DNA of 5,142 nt from positions 1-5,142 of the forward strand of contig JAJZKY010000415.1 in assembly GCA_021803885.1 (NCBI GenBank), written 5' to 3'. Each line of letters begins with the position of its first letter. Position 1 is the first letter of the stretch. Below, in pieces: positions 1 through 5,142 of this stretch. The DNA comes from Planctomycetota bacterium (GTDB taxonomy: Bacteria; Planctomycetota; Phycisphaerae; WQYP01; JAJZKY01). Below the pieces are notes generated by a model. It made no database searches, was not told where the DNA came from, and worked only from the letters and a program-made list of their open reading frames with translations. The translations under genes were made by a program, and so were the position numbers.

Positions 1-188
1 CGCTTTATCAAAAATGGGGGCACCCGGCGCATCTCACACCACACCAACTGGTGCGGCTTCGTGCGGCGGTTTCCAACCAGCCGGTGCTGAAAAAAATAGT
101 ATCCATTCCGGAAGATGGACAACTCAAATTGACCATCTCTATGCGTACAAACGGAATGATATTGCTTAAGGTTACGCCGCGCGGATAG
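1..188 (+). CDS. C-terminal fragment of a putative glycoside hydrolase, GH39-like (5' end outside window)
   Basis: An open frame enters from the left edge (first full codon at base 3) and ends at TAG 186-188, giving 61 residues with no start in the window. It reads LYQKWGHPAHLTPHQLVRLR, a spacer, then an alternating hydrophobic stretch ending MRTNGMILLKVTPRG. From memory of the family, GH39 beta-xylosidase-type enzymes end with a 'W..MG.P..PT..Q...L' helix followed by a short beta-strand domain closing in 'l.l.l...g..ll.v'; the match is by style, and no catalytic residue is present here to confirm it. A second open frame (bases 2-169) overlaps it but gives a Gly/Ser/Thr-rich, non-protein-like sequence. 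The gene converges on the glycosyltransferase, with only 37 nt between their stops. It is sure to be coding-like; the GH39 assignment is moderate, and another beta-sandwich-tailed glycosidase is possible. Confidence 0.55.
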   Translation, partial: LYQKWGHPAHLTPHQLVRLRAAVSNQPVLKKIVSIPEDGQLKLTISMRTNGMILLKVTPRG

Positions 189-210
189 GGGCCAGCCCTT
201 TAGGGCCAGC
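189..210. repeat. Short direct repeat and small hairpin between convergent genes
   Basis: The 37-nt space between the two convergent stop codons holds GGGCCAGC twice (189-196 and 203-210). Overlapping them is a 4-bp GC stem, GCCC (195-198) with GGGC (203-206), around a TTTA loop. Neither strand has a T-run after the stem, so it is not a standard intrinsic terminator. It might act as a weak two-way transcription stop, but chance is also plausible at this size. Confidence 0.3.
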
Positions 211-225
211 GACTGAATTGTGATA

Positions 226-1347
226 TTAGCCATCCCGCCCACGCCATGGAATAGATTTTCCGCGCAGTCGGCACACGACCGCATACCATTGGATGGCGAC
301 CAAAATCGATACCCCGATGGGGTTCAGCAGGGCGCCGGGAATGGATTGGTCAAACTTGGCTGCCGCAATCAGTCGCACGCCAATGGTCATTATCACCGCA
401 ATGCCGGCCCAGATACTTGCGCCCGCGTGGGCGGTGCCCACGGCCCACAACCAGATCACAACGGGTAATACCTGCCCGCCCAGCAGCATGACGCTGGCCG
501 GAATGATCAGTCCCGGTGCCGCCAGCCCCTCGGTGGCATTTTTGGCCAGACCACGCACCAATTGCCTGGTTGAGGCGTACATGCGGCAACAGGCCAACCC
601 TGTGCCGTCAAACAAATCCGTCCACACATTCTGCCGGCGGAAGGCCCTTGGCAAAGTGATCCCATCATGTCGGGATGATCGAATAGCCTCATGGCCGCCG
701 GCGGCAAAATAGTCCCTCCGGCGGGAGGCGAATAATTGTCCGCAGCCGGCGGCTAATGATGGCTTGTTACTGCGGCGCATTTGCCATAGCGGCAAAAAAC
801 CCAGTAGCACCAAATGCATTAAGGGAATCACCAGTTGCTCGGCCCAACCAACAGTAATCTGTTTCGGGAAAAGGCTGATTAACCCAGCACGCCCCGCGCC
901 AAGTTCCGCCGCGATGGTCGCCAGCGCCATGGGCGTCAATTCAACGTCGGCGTCCATAAACACCAACAGGTCATGTGTGGCCAGGCGAGCCAGTTGCCAG
1001 CAGGCGTGCTGTTTACCGCACCAGCCTGCCGGAAGCGGGGGGGCCGGTTCCAGCCGCACGCGCGGATCGGTGGTTGCGATGTCGCGGACAATCATCGCCG
1101 TTGTATCTGTCGAGTGGTCGTCAAGAACGATTATTTCCAAATTCACATCATCACTTTTAAGTGCGCATTGGATAGCTTTCGCAATGTGATCCGCCTCGTT
1201 TCGGGCAGGAATTAAAAGTGATAAACACGGGGTGTTGTCGACGGCACATTTTCGTGGCGGCGTGAAAAAACGCAAATTGACCAATGACATCACCGACGGA
1301 ATGGCCGCCAGGACAAAGCATGCAATCGACAGAATCGTCAATATCAA
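226..1347 (-). CDS. Membrane-anchored family 2 glycosyltransferase, CrtQ/HpnB-like
   Basis: This 373-residue protein is a GT-A fold, family 2 inverting glycosyltransferase held in the inner membrane. Visible parts: an N-terminal membrane helix (about 1-27); the nucleotide-sugar motif IPARNE (46-51) and DDHSTD (76-81); PAGWCGKQHAC (106-116); the metal-binding DxD as MDADV (131-135); GGHEAIR then HDGITL (218-231), where D228 is the likely acceptor-side acidic residue; CRMY (254-257); and QLVRG (262-266), standing where processive enzymes carry QxxRW. Three C-terminal membrane helices follow (about 281-305, 312-332, 343-360). This layout is that of carotenoid/hopanoid-type glycosyltransferases such as CrtQ and HpnB, not cellulose-type synthases. 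The start is TTG: an in-frame stop lies at 1357-1359, and TTG at 1345-1347 has a good Shine-Dalgarno. It overlaps the acyltransferase stop by 4 nt (TTGA), suggesting coupled translation and a shared glycolipid product. The acceptor is unknown. Confidence 0.85.
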   Translation of the reverse strand: MILTILSIACFVLAAIPSVMSLVNLRFFTPPRKCAVDNTPCLSLLIPARNEADHIAKAIQCALKSDDVNLEIIVLDDHSTDTTAMIVRDIATTDPRVRLEPAPPLPAGWCGKQHACWQLARLATHDLLVFMDADVELTPMALATIAAELGAGRAGLISLFPKQITVGWAEQLVIPLMHLVLLGFLPLWQMRRSNKPSLAAGCGQLFASRRRDYFAAGGHEAIRSSRHDGITLPRAFRRQNVWTDLFDGTGLACCRMYASTRQLVRGLAKNATEGLAAPGLIIPASVMLLGGQVLPVVIWLWAVGTAHAGASIWAGIAVIMTIGVRLIAAAKFDQSIPGALLNPIGVSILVAIQWYAVVCRLRGKSIPWRGRDG

Positions 1348-2162
1348 TGTGAATCCTCACCGTGGGATGATGCAAATGGTTTACCCCTGATCATCGCTCC
1401 CGTCCGTCGGATGAGGTCATACATCCCGCCCACGCCGGAGGTACCATCTTGCACAATGTCAAAGTCATTCCAGTGGCGGTGCACGACTTTCGCGGCGAGT
1501 TGGTCCATTTCATACTCCAGACGCCGGCTGAAAAATTCGGTCCATTCTGCCGCCGATCGCCGAGGCTCCTGAGAAACTCGGATGCCACCACCAAAGCGGA
1601 CGGCCACTTCGGCGGCGCTTTCCTGGTCAAACGTGTATTCAATCGCCATGGGCACAAACGTTAAATGTGGACAAATCGCCGGCAGGTGTCCGATGCCCCT
1701 TTTCATTGCCACGGGGCGACTGCGCACATCGCGGAATCGTCCTTCGGGAGTCAGCCACAAAATGGCGTTCGGAGTGGAAAACACCCGGCCGCAAACTTCA
1801 ATGAATTGCCGTGCACCCGACCGGGCATTGCGATCTACCGGAAAAAACCCCAATTTTTTCATTATCTTGTATTTATTCAAAGCTGCGGCATCGATAGGGG
1901 TGTAATGGCGGTAGCCGGCGTAGTGACGGGCTGCAAATAGCGCGCCGATGGCAGGATCCCACCACGAACTATGATTCACAAAAAATACGGTCGGGCCGCT
2001 AATAGCGGGTGCCGGCCCGTCGCGGTCACACCGAACGGCATGAAAATGCCGCCGCACATAACGGGGAATGTACCAGGCCGCCAAGGCCGCCAATTGTGCA
2101 CCGTAGCTGGGTAAGGACGCGGTTTTAACGCCACCGGTATTCGTTGAGATGCTTTTCCTCAC
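1344..2162 (-). CDS. PlsC-type 1-acyl-glycerol-phosphate acyltransferase-like protein
   Basis: This 272-residue protein belongs to the PlsC/LPLAT superfamily, which transfers an acyl chain from acyl-ACP or acyl-CoA to a hydroxyl on a lipid. All four family blocks are visible: the catalytic HX4D as NHSSWWDP (H64, D69); GFFPVDR (105-111); the acceptor-binding TPEGRF (138-143, E140-G-R); and VPMAIEY (170-176). Length is normal for the family. There is no clear membrane-spanning segment beyond a short hydrophobic N-terminal stretch (about 22-32), so it is probably peripheral to the membrane. The start is GTG at 2160-2162; an in-frame stop at 2172-2174 blocks any upstream start, and no strong Shine-Dalgarno precedes it. 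It is coupled to the glycosyltransferase by a TTGA overlap, which argues for acylating a glycosylated lipid, as CruD does after CruC in chlorobactene glucoside ester synthesis. A general phosphatidic-acid role remains possible. Confidence 0.85.
   Translation of the reverse strand: MRKSISTNTGGVKTASLPSYGAQLAALAAWYIPRYVRRHFHAVRCDRDGPAPAISGPTVFFVNHSSWWDPAIGALFAARHYAGYRHYTPIDAAALNKYKIMKKLGFFPVDRNARSGARQFIEVCGRVFSTPNAILWLTPEGRFRDVRSRPVAMKRGIGHLPAICPHLTFVPMAIEYTFDQESAAEVAVRFGGGIRVSQEPRRSAAEWTEFFSRRLEYEMDQLAAKVVHRHWNDFDIVQDGTSGVGGMYDLIRRTGAMIRGKPFASSHGEDSH
1354..1358 (-). promoter_or_regulatory. Shine-Dalgarno deciding the TTG start of the glycosyltransferase
   Basis: On the minus strand GAGGA lies 6 nt before the TTG at 1347-1345, the best ribosome-binding site in the window. 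Its TGA (1359-1357) is also an in-frame stop for the glycosyltransferase, so no upstream start is possible. It lies inside the last codons of the acyltransferase gene. Confidence 0.7.
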
Positions 2163-2180
2163 GCTGCTATTTTAGCCACC

Positions 2181-2217
2181 AAAAATTCTGGCGTGGCCTT
2201 TGTCATATTCGGCCACG
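2181..2217 (-). terminator. Possible intrinsic terminator after coaB
   Basis: In the 75-nt gap between the coaB stop and the acyltransferase start, CGTGGCC (2192-2198) is matched exactly by GGCCACG (2211-2217), a 7-bp GC-rich stem with a 12-nt loop. On the minus strand the stem is followed after 6 nt by TTTTT (2185-2181). The stem is convincing; the gap before the T-run and its shortness make it a weak terminator. It could instead be a processing or attenuation hairpin. Confidence 0.4.
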
Positions 2218-2237
2218 ATTACCTGCTTCCGATATAT

Positions 2238-2981
2238 TTACTTCTGCGGTGCGCCTGCCAATCGCCGCCTCAGGTCATCGGCCAGCTCACCTGCCAATTG
2301 AGCACGCGCCACACGCCGACAGCCCGCATCATCCAGTATCCATGCACCGCCGGTCTTGTCATCCACCATGTCCAGCGTGTTGGCCACCATGACTTGTGCC
2401 CTGGATGCCAATCGGCTCGCCGAGGCGATTGCTATTAACTCCTGCTCTGTTACGCCAGCCTCCAATTTAAATTTATAAATCAATCCGTCATAGCCCCATT
2501 CCTGCCTCAAAAGATCCACGATTTTAGGATTTCGCATTCCTAAAATCGCAATTTGCTCATAGTCCGACTTAATCTTGCTGCCGCCGACTTCCTCCACCGT
2601 CCACCTGTAGCGGTTCGGATGGATACCGTCGGCTGGCTGCTCATCTACTATTTTTACGACACGAACGGGCCTGTAGTCGCTGACCGCAGCCGTCATAAAT
2701 ACCGCGGCCGGTCGGGCATGTATTAACTCTTTTAATTGGTCGGCAAGTTCGGCGCTGGTCGTAAATGACCGTATCGTCAATTTGCCCGGCAGGTGATCGG
2801 ACGCCTTATACACCGGCGTCGCAGATCGCGCCAGCAGCAATGTCACATCCGCAAACGCGCGAACCGCATCTGCGATGGCCATGCCCGTGCGGCCCGTGAA
2901 CGGATTGCCCCATGAGCGTACCGCATCAATCGGTTCGCTGGCACCTCCAGCAGTAACAATAACTTGGGGCAGATGTGTCAT
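2238..2981 (-). CDS. coaB: Monofunctional phosphopantothenate-cysteine ligase (CoaB)
   Basis: CoaB joins cysteine to 4'-phosphopantothenate, using a nucleotide triphosphate, in cytoplasmic coenzyme A synthesis. The 247 residues form one Rossmann-like CoaB domain: VTAGGASEPIDAVR (9-22) is the nucleotide-binding start; GNPFTGRTG (25-33) stands where other CoaBs have SNHSSGKMG and keeps the key Asn (N26); AAVSDYRPV (98-106); KIKS (136-139) keeps the active-site lysines; NPKIVDLLR (151-159); KFKLEAGVTEQEL (170-182); and VANTLDMV (199-206). The AVSDY...KFKL...VTE pattern resembles the stand-alone CoaB of streptococci and enterococci more than the fused CoaBC of E. coli, which has GFAAET in that place. 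No CoaC decarboxylase domain precedes it, so CoaC must be encoded elsewhere. The start is ATG, with an in-frame stop four codons upstream and no clear Shine-Dalgarno. It lies 102 nt after the prenyltransferase gene, so co-transcription is possible but not shown. Confidence 0.85.
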   Translation of the reverse strand: MTHLPQVIVTAGGASEPIDAVRSWGNPFTGRTGMAIADAVRAFADVTLLLARSATPVYKASDHLPGKLTIRSFTTSAELADQLKELIHARPAAVFMTAAVSDYRPVRVVKIVDEQPADGIHPNRYRWTVEEVGGSKIKSDYEQIAILGMRNPKIVDLLRQEWGYDGLIYKFKLEAGVTEQELIAIASASRLASRAQVMVANTLDMVDDKTGGAWILDDAGCRRVARAQLAGELADDLRRRLAGAPQK

Positions 2982-3083
2982 AACGAAATTCTAACCGCAG
3001 GCCGTTGGGCATGGGGTAAACCACGCGCACCATGCACTGAATTGACAACGATTACCGGCTACGGCGATTTTACGATCTTCATA

Positions 3084-4058
3084 TTAAGCCAGCAGTATCG
3101 CTGCGATGGTAAGCGCGCCGAAAACCAGTCCCACTATGCCGTTGATCGTCATAAATGCCAAATTAATGCGAGAAATATCGTCCGGTTTTACCAACGATTG
3201 CTCTATCGCCAGAAGAATGGCCACGGCTATCCAACCGACCCAGTAAACCACTCCCAACGCTACGCCGCCACCCCACGCCAATCCAAACGCCGCCAGAGCC
3301 AGCAGTGTGCATCCATGACAGAGGCGGGATACGGCCAATCCCGTCTGTGGGCCGAAACGTGCAGGAAGTGAATGCAGTCGGTCGCGCCGATCAATTTCAA
3401 TATCCTGCATGGCATATAGCAGATCAAATCCTGCCGTCCAGGTCGTCACGGCTATTGCCAGCCAGATAATCTGTGTGCTCAACATGGGGCCATGCGGTGG
3501 AACCAGCGCCACCCACGCACTTAGTGGAGCCAATCCGAGTGATGCCCCGATCACAAAATGGCACAGCCATGTGAAACGCTTGGTGTAACTGTAAAACGCT
3601 ATAAACCCCAACACCGGCAGCGCCAGCATGGCGGGCCAGGGATTTTGAAACATCCCCCAAAAGGCCAGCGTAAAGGCGATGAACATCGCCGCCGATACGA
3701 CCAACGCCGCCAGCATCCACCGCACCGATAGGGTACCGTTGACGCTGGGGCGATTCCGCGTGCGCGGATTGCCAGCATCAAATTTGCGGTCCACTAGGCG
3801 ATTGAAAGTCATCGCAAATGTACGAGCACTCACCATGCACCCGATGATCAGCACCCATTGCGCGGCATCCGGCAACCCTTCTCCCGTTTGTCGCGCCGCC
3901 AGAAACATGGCTACCAGGGCGAATGGCATGGCGAAAATAGAATGCGAAAATTTAATTAAATCAAGAAATGTCCGCAAGGATGATCGCGTGTTCGTCCTTG
4001 ACGCGGCGGGAGAACTGGCCGCGACCATCGGGGCTTGATTGGCGGCTGGCTGATTCAT
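3084..4058 (-). CDS. ubiA: UbiA-family aromatic prenyltransferase (MqnP-like, menaquinone/ubiquinone type)
   Basis: This integral membrane enzyme transfers a polyprenyl tail to an aromatic ring acid in quinone synthesis. Both Mg-diphosphate motifs are present, numbered from the ATG at 4056-4058: NRLVDRKFDAGNPRT (86-100) and DLLYAMQDIEIDRRD (212-226), followed by SLPARFG. Other family marks are FSHSIFAMPFAL (37-48), YSYTKRFT (156-163) and the C-terminal KPDDISRINLAF (291-302). That last block is typical of the MqnP-like branch used with the futalosine route, so menaquinone is more likely than ubiquinone; the choice is inference. About eight hydrophobic segments are visible. I chose the 324-residue start because it overlaps the ubiX stop as ATGA (4055-4058). 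An ATG at 4089-4091 would give 335 residues and a 37-nt overlap. In either case the first 25-35 residues are Ala/Ser/Pro-rich and precede the conserved domain. Confidence 0.9.
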   Translation of the reverse strand: MNQPAANQAPMVAASSPAASRTNTRSSLRTFLDLIKFSHSIFAMPFALVAMFLAARQTGEGLPDAAQWVLIIGCMVSARTFAMTFNRLVDRKFDAGNPRTRNRPSVNGTLSVRWMLAALVVSAAMFIAFTLAFWGMFQNPWPAMLALPVLGFIAFYSYTKRFTWLCHFVIGASLGLAPLSAWVALVPPHGPMLSTQIIWLAIAVTTWTAGFDLLYAMQDIEIDRRDRLHSLPARFGPQTGLAVSRLCHGCTLLALAAFGLAWGGGVALGVVYWVGWIAVAILLAIEQSLVKPDDISRINLAFMTINGIVGLVFGALTIAAILLA

Positions 4059-4654
4059 GACGCGCCCGCCCCGCGCCAGCGAATGTGCCATGTGTGCTCA
4101 ACCCCCAGCAGATCAAGAACGCGGCCGGCCGTCATGGTAAGTAAATCATCAATACTCTGCGGCCTGAGGTAAAACCCCGGACTTGCCGGACAAATGATGC
4201 CTCCCGCCTCGGTCACCTGCACCATATTTTTAAGTTCAATGAGACTCAGGGGCATCTCGCGGTGGAGCAAAATCAACGGGCGACGCTCCTTCAACATTAC
4301 CTGCGCGGCACGCGAAATAAGGTTATCGCCCAACCCGTGGGCAATCTGCGCCAGGCGGCTGCTGGAACACGGTACCACCACCATCCCGGCGCTTTGGTAA
4401 GACCCCGATGCGACGCAAGCCCCCACATCGTTGTACGGCAGAATGGAGATGTCATGGACCATTGAACTGCCCAAAATCGCATCCGCATCCGGCTGTTCCA
4501 CCCCCAACTCATCATGCAATAGCCGCCGCCCGGCTGGCGAGATAATCAAATGCACCCGCCGATGGGCTTCCACCAGACCCTGAAGGATGCGGCGCGCGTA
4601 TGGCGCACCCGACGCCCCGGTAATGGCCACAATAACAGGTATGTTGTCACTCAT
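4055..4654 (-). CDS. ubiX: Flavin prenyltransferase UbiX
   Basis: UbiX attaches a dimethylallyl group to reduced FMN, making the prenylated FMN cofactor of UbiD-type decarboxylases; it is a soluble cytoplasmic dodecamer in known cases. The 199-residue length is normal and all signature blocks are in order: ITGASGAPYA (11-20) for FMN phosphate; SGSYQSAGMVVVPCSS (83-98); R115; KERRPL (122-127); REMPLSLIELKNM (132-144); GFYLRPQS (160-167), which holds the conserved Tyr and Arg near the prenyl phosphate; then IDDLL. Nothing essential seems missing. The ATG (4652-4654) has AAGGA 9 nt upstream, lying in the end of the preceding small gene, 6 nt away. Its stop overlaps the prenyltransferase start. 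The setting between ubiE and ubiA supports a quinone role; the dependent UbiD is not in this window. Confidence 0.95.
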   Translation of the reverse strand: MSDNIPVIVAITGASGAPYARRILQGLVEAHRRVHLIISPAGRRLLHDELGVEQPDADAILGSSMVHDISILPYNDVGACVASGSYQSAGMVVVPCSSSRLAQIAHGLGDNLISRAAQVMLKERRPLILLHREMPLSLIELKNMVQVTEAGGIICPASPGFYLRPQSIDDLLTMTAGRVLDLLGVEHTWHIRWRGAGAS

Positions 4655-4660
4655 ACTCGA

Positions 4661-4999
4661 TTATCCTTTTGACGGCGATTCATTGACGGCATATTCATCG
4701 GTCAATTGCGTATCGACCATCCCATGTTCATTAAACCAATGGTAAATCTCCGGATGGCGCAAAAAATCATTCCCGTACTGTCGTCGCAATTCGTCACAGT
4801 AATCCCGCCCGCTGCAGTCCCGCAGATGATCCAGCAGTGTCATGGCCGCGAAAAACCATGTGGGTTTAGTACGTTCCGGCATGCGTGTGGAATAAACGGC
4901 AATATTTTCCCCGCCGATAAATTCCCGGCATCGTCGGCATTGCCATCGTGACCGAAAAATCCGGCGCATGACCGGCCTGTGTTCCGACGTCTCAGCCAT
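4661..4999 (-). CDS. Small cysteine-containing protein of unknown function in quinone operon
   Basis: I do not recognise this 112-residue protein. It is basic at the start (RRIFRSRWQCRRCREF, 12-27) and contains a CxxC pair (C21, C24), then a hydrophobic-aromatic stretch PTWFFAAMTLLDHL (46-59) and a second Cys pair (C62, C68) near H58. A polar C-terminus follows (PEIYHWFNEHGM, 83-94). The two Cys pairs could bind a metal such as zinc, or be redox active; this is inference. There is no signal peptide and no true membrane helix. The case for a real gene is its position: it overlaps the ubiE stop by 8 nt (ATGGCTGA), ends 6 nt before ubiX, and fills the gap exactly. The start at 4997-4999 follows a weak GGGG; a second ATG at residue 11, just before the basic stretch, is an alternative. 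A role in quinone synthesis, for instance as an accessory factor, is only suggested by the neighbours. Confidence 0.7.
   Translation of the reverse strand: MAETSEHRPVMRRIFRSRWQCRRCREFIGGENIAVYSTRMPERTKPTWFFAAMTLLDHLRDCSGRDYCDELRRQYGNDFLRHPEIYHWFNEHGMVDTQLTDEYAVNESPSKG
4664..4668 (-). promoter_or_regulatory. Shine-Dalgarno of ubiX
   Basis: AAGGA on the minus strand, 9 nt before the ubiX ATG, overlaps the last Lys-Gly codons of the small upstream gene. It supports the chosen ubiX start and close coupling of the two genes. Confidence 0.6.
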
Positions 5000-5142
5000 G
5001 GCGCAAACCCCGATAACACGCGCAGATGCCCAGTGTCAGCGATTCATAAGTGACATCCGAAAAACCCGCGTTCGCCAAAGCATCGCATATCTTTTTACTC
5101 CCGGGAAATGTATCAACGCTGCGCGGCAAATAATGGTACGCA
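4992..5142 (-). CDS. ubiE: UbiE/MenG quinone C-methyltransferase, C-terminal fragment
   Basis: An open frame enters from the right edge and ends at TGA 4992-4994, giving the last 49 residues. It begins AYHYLPRSVDTFPGSKKICD and continues through a helix into AGFSDVTYESLTLGICACY. This is the known end of UbiE/MenG methyltransferases: 'Y.YLP.SV..FP....l...l..aGF..v....lt.Gi.a.h.G'. The enzyme is a class I SAM-dependent methyltransferase that methylates the demethylmenaquinone (or ubiquinone precursor) ring. The SAM-binding motifs lie outside the window. In family members the final segment is usually '...A.H.G'; here it is ACYRGLRHG. The stop overlaps the start of the small Cys-containing gene by 8 nt, placing ubiE at the head of the visible part of the operon. 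Confidence 0.85.
   Translation of the reverse strand, partial: AYHYLPRSVDTFPGSKKICDALANAGFSDVTYESLTLGICACYRGLRHG

Noticed and set aside
2..169. Alternative frame over the left-edge fragment, also open to a TAA at 167-169
   Set aside because: The product is Gly/Ser/Thr-rich without a hydrophobic pattern, while the frame ending at 188 has an amphipathic helix and beta-strand pattern of a real domain.
293..1189. Plus-strand open frames opposite the glycosyltransferase (293-712 and 764-1189)
   Set aside because: They are antisense to a gene with clear GT2 motifs, show no recognisable domains and have compositions typical of shadow frames.
3009..3035. Inverted repeat GCATGG / CCATGC with a 15-nt loop in the ubiA-coaB gap
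   Set aside because: Only 6 bp with a long loop and no T-run; expected by chance in a gap of about 100 nt.
2982..3083. Possible promoter before coaB (TAGAAT-like -10 on the minus strand at about 2987-2992)
   Set aside because: No acceptable -35 lies 16-18 nt upstream, and the -10-like box is only a few nt from the ATG. The neighbouring TTGTCA has no matching -10.
2964..3371. Plus-strand open frame crossing the coaB start, the gap and the prenyltransferase end
   Set aside because: It is antisense to conserved coding sequence for most of its length and has no family resemblance or ribosome-binding site.
1..5142. Mobile elements, CRISPR repeats, tRNA/rRNA genes, riboswitches or a defence system
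   Set aside because: No terminal inverted repeats, spaced repeat arrays, RNA gene signatures or transposase motifs were seen. The window is packed with recognisable metabolic genes, and no gap exceeds about 100 nt.

Overview
The window is a stretch of ordinary bacterial chromosome, densely coding and moderately GC-rich. All complete genes are on the minus strand; one cut-off gene on the plus strand ends at the left edge. I see no mobile element, CRISPR array, tRNA or rRNA. The gene set (UbiE/MenG, a small Cys-containing protein, UbiX, an MqnP-like UbiA, a stand-alone CoaB and a CrtQ-like glycosyltransferase paired with a PlsC-type acyltransferase) fits a menaquinone-making Gram-negative-type bacterium. 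Planctomycetota, perhaps a Phycisphaerae relative, is my best guess. This rests on gene order and protein style, not on a search.

Right part, read leftwards on the minus strand: the C-terminus of a UbiE/MenG quinone methyltransferase (4992-5142, cut by the window edge) overlaps by 8 nt the start of an unrecognised 112-residue protein (4661-4999). Six nt later comes the flavin prenyltransferase UbiX (4055-4654), whose stop overlaps the start of a UbiA-family aromatic prenyltransferase (3084-4058). These four genes look like one translationally coupled operon for late quinone steps: UbiA attaches the prenyl tail, UbiX makes the prenylated FMN needed by a UbiD-type decarboxylase (not in the window), and UbiE/MenG methylates the ring.

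Middle: after a 102-nt gap comes a monofunctional phosphopantothenate-cysteine ligase, CoaB (2238-2981), for coenzyme A synthesis. It lacks the CoaC decarboxylase half found in most bacterial CoaBC proteins. A 75-nt gap follows, holding a 7-bp hairpin and a nearby T-run, which may end the upstream transcript.

Left: a PlsC-type acyltransferase (1344-2162, GTG start) and a membrane-bound GT2 glycosyltransferase (226-1347, TTG start) overlap at TTGA and are probably translated together. The pair would suit synthesis of an acylated glycolipid, possibly a carotenoid glycosyl ester, but the substrate is not shown by the sequence. Converging on them is the last 61 residues of a plus-strand protein that resembles the C-terminal part of GH39 glycoside hydrolases (1-188).

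Most of the window is explained by known families. The least explained element is the small Cys-containing protein between ubiE and ubiX.
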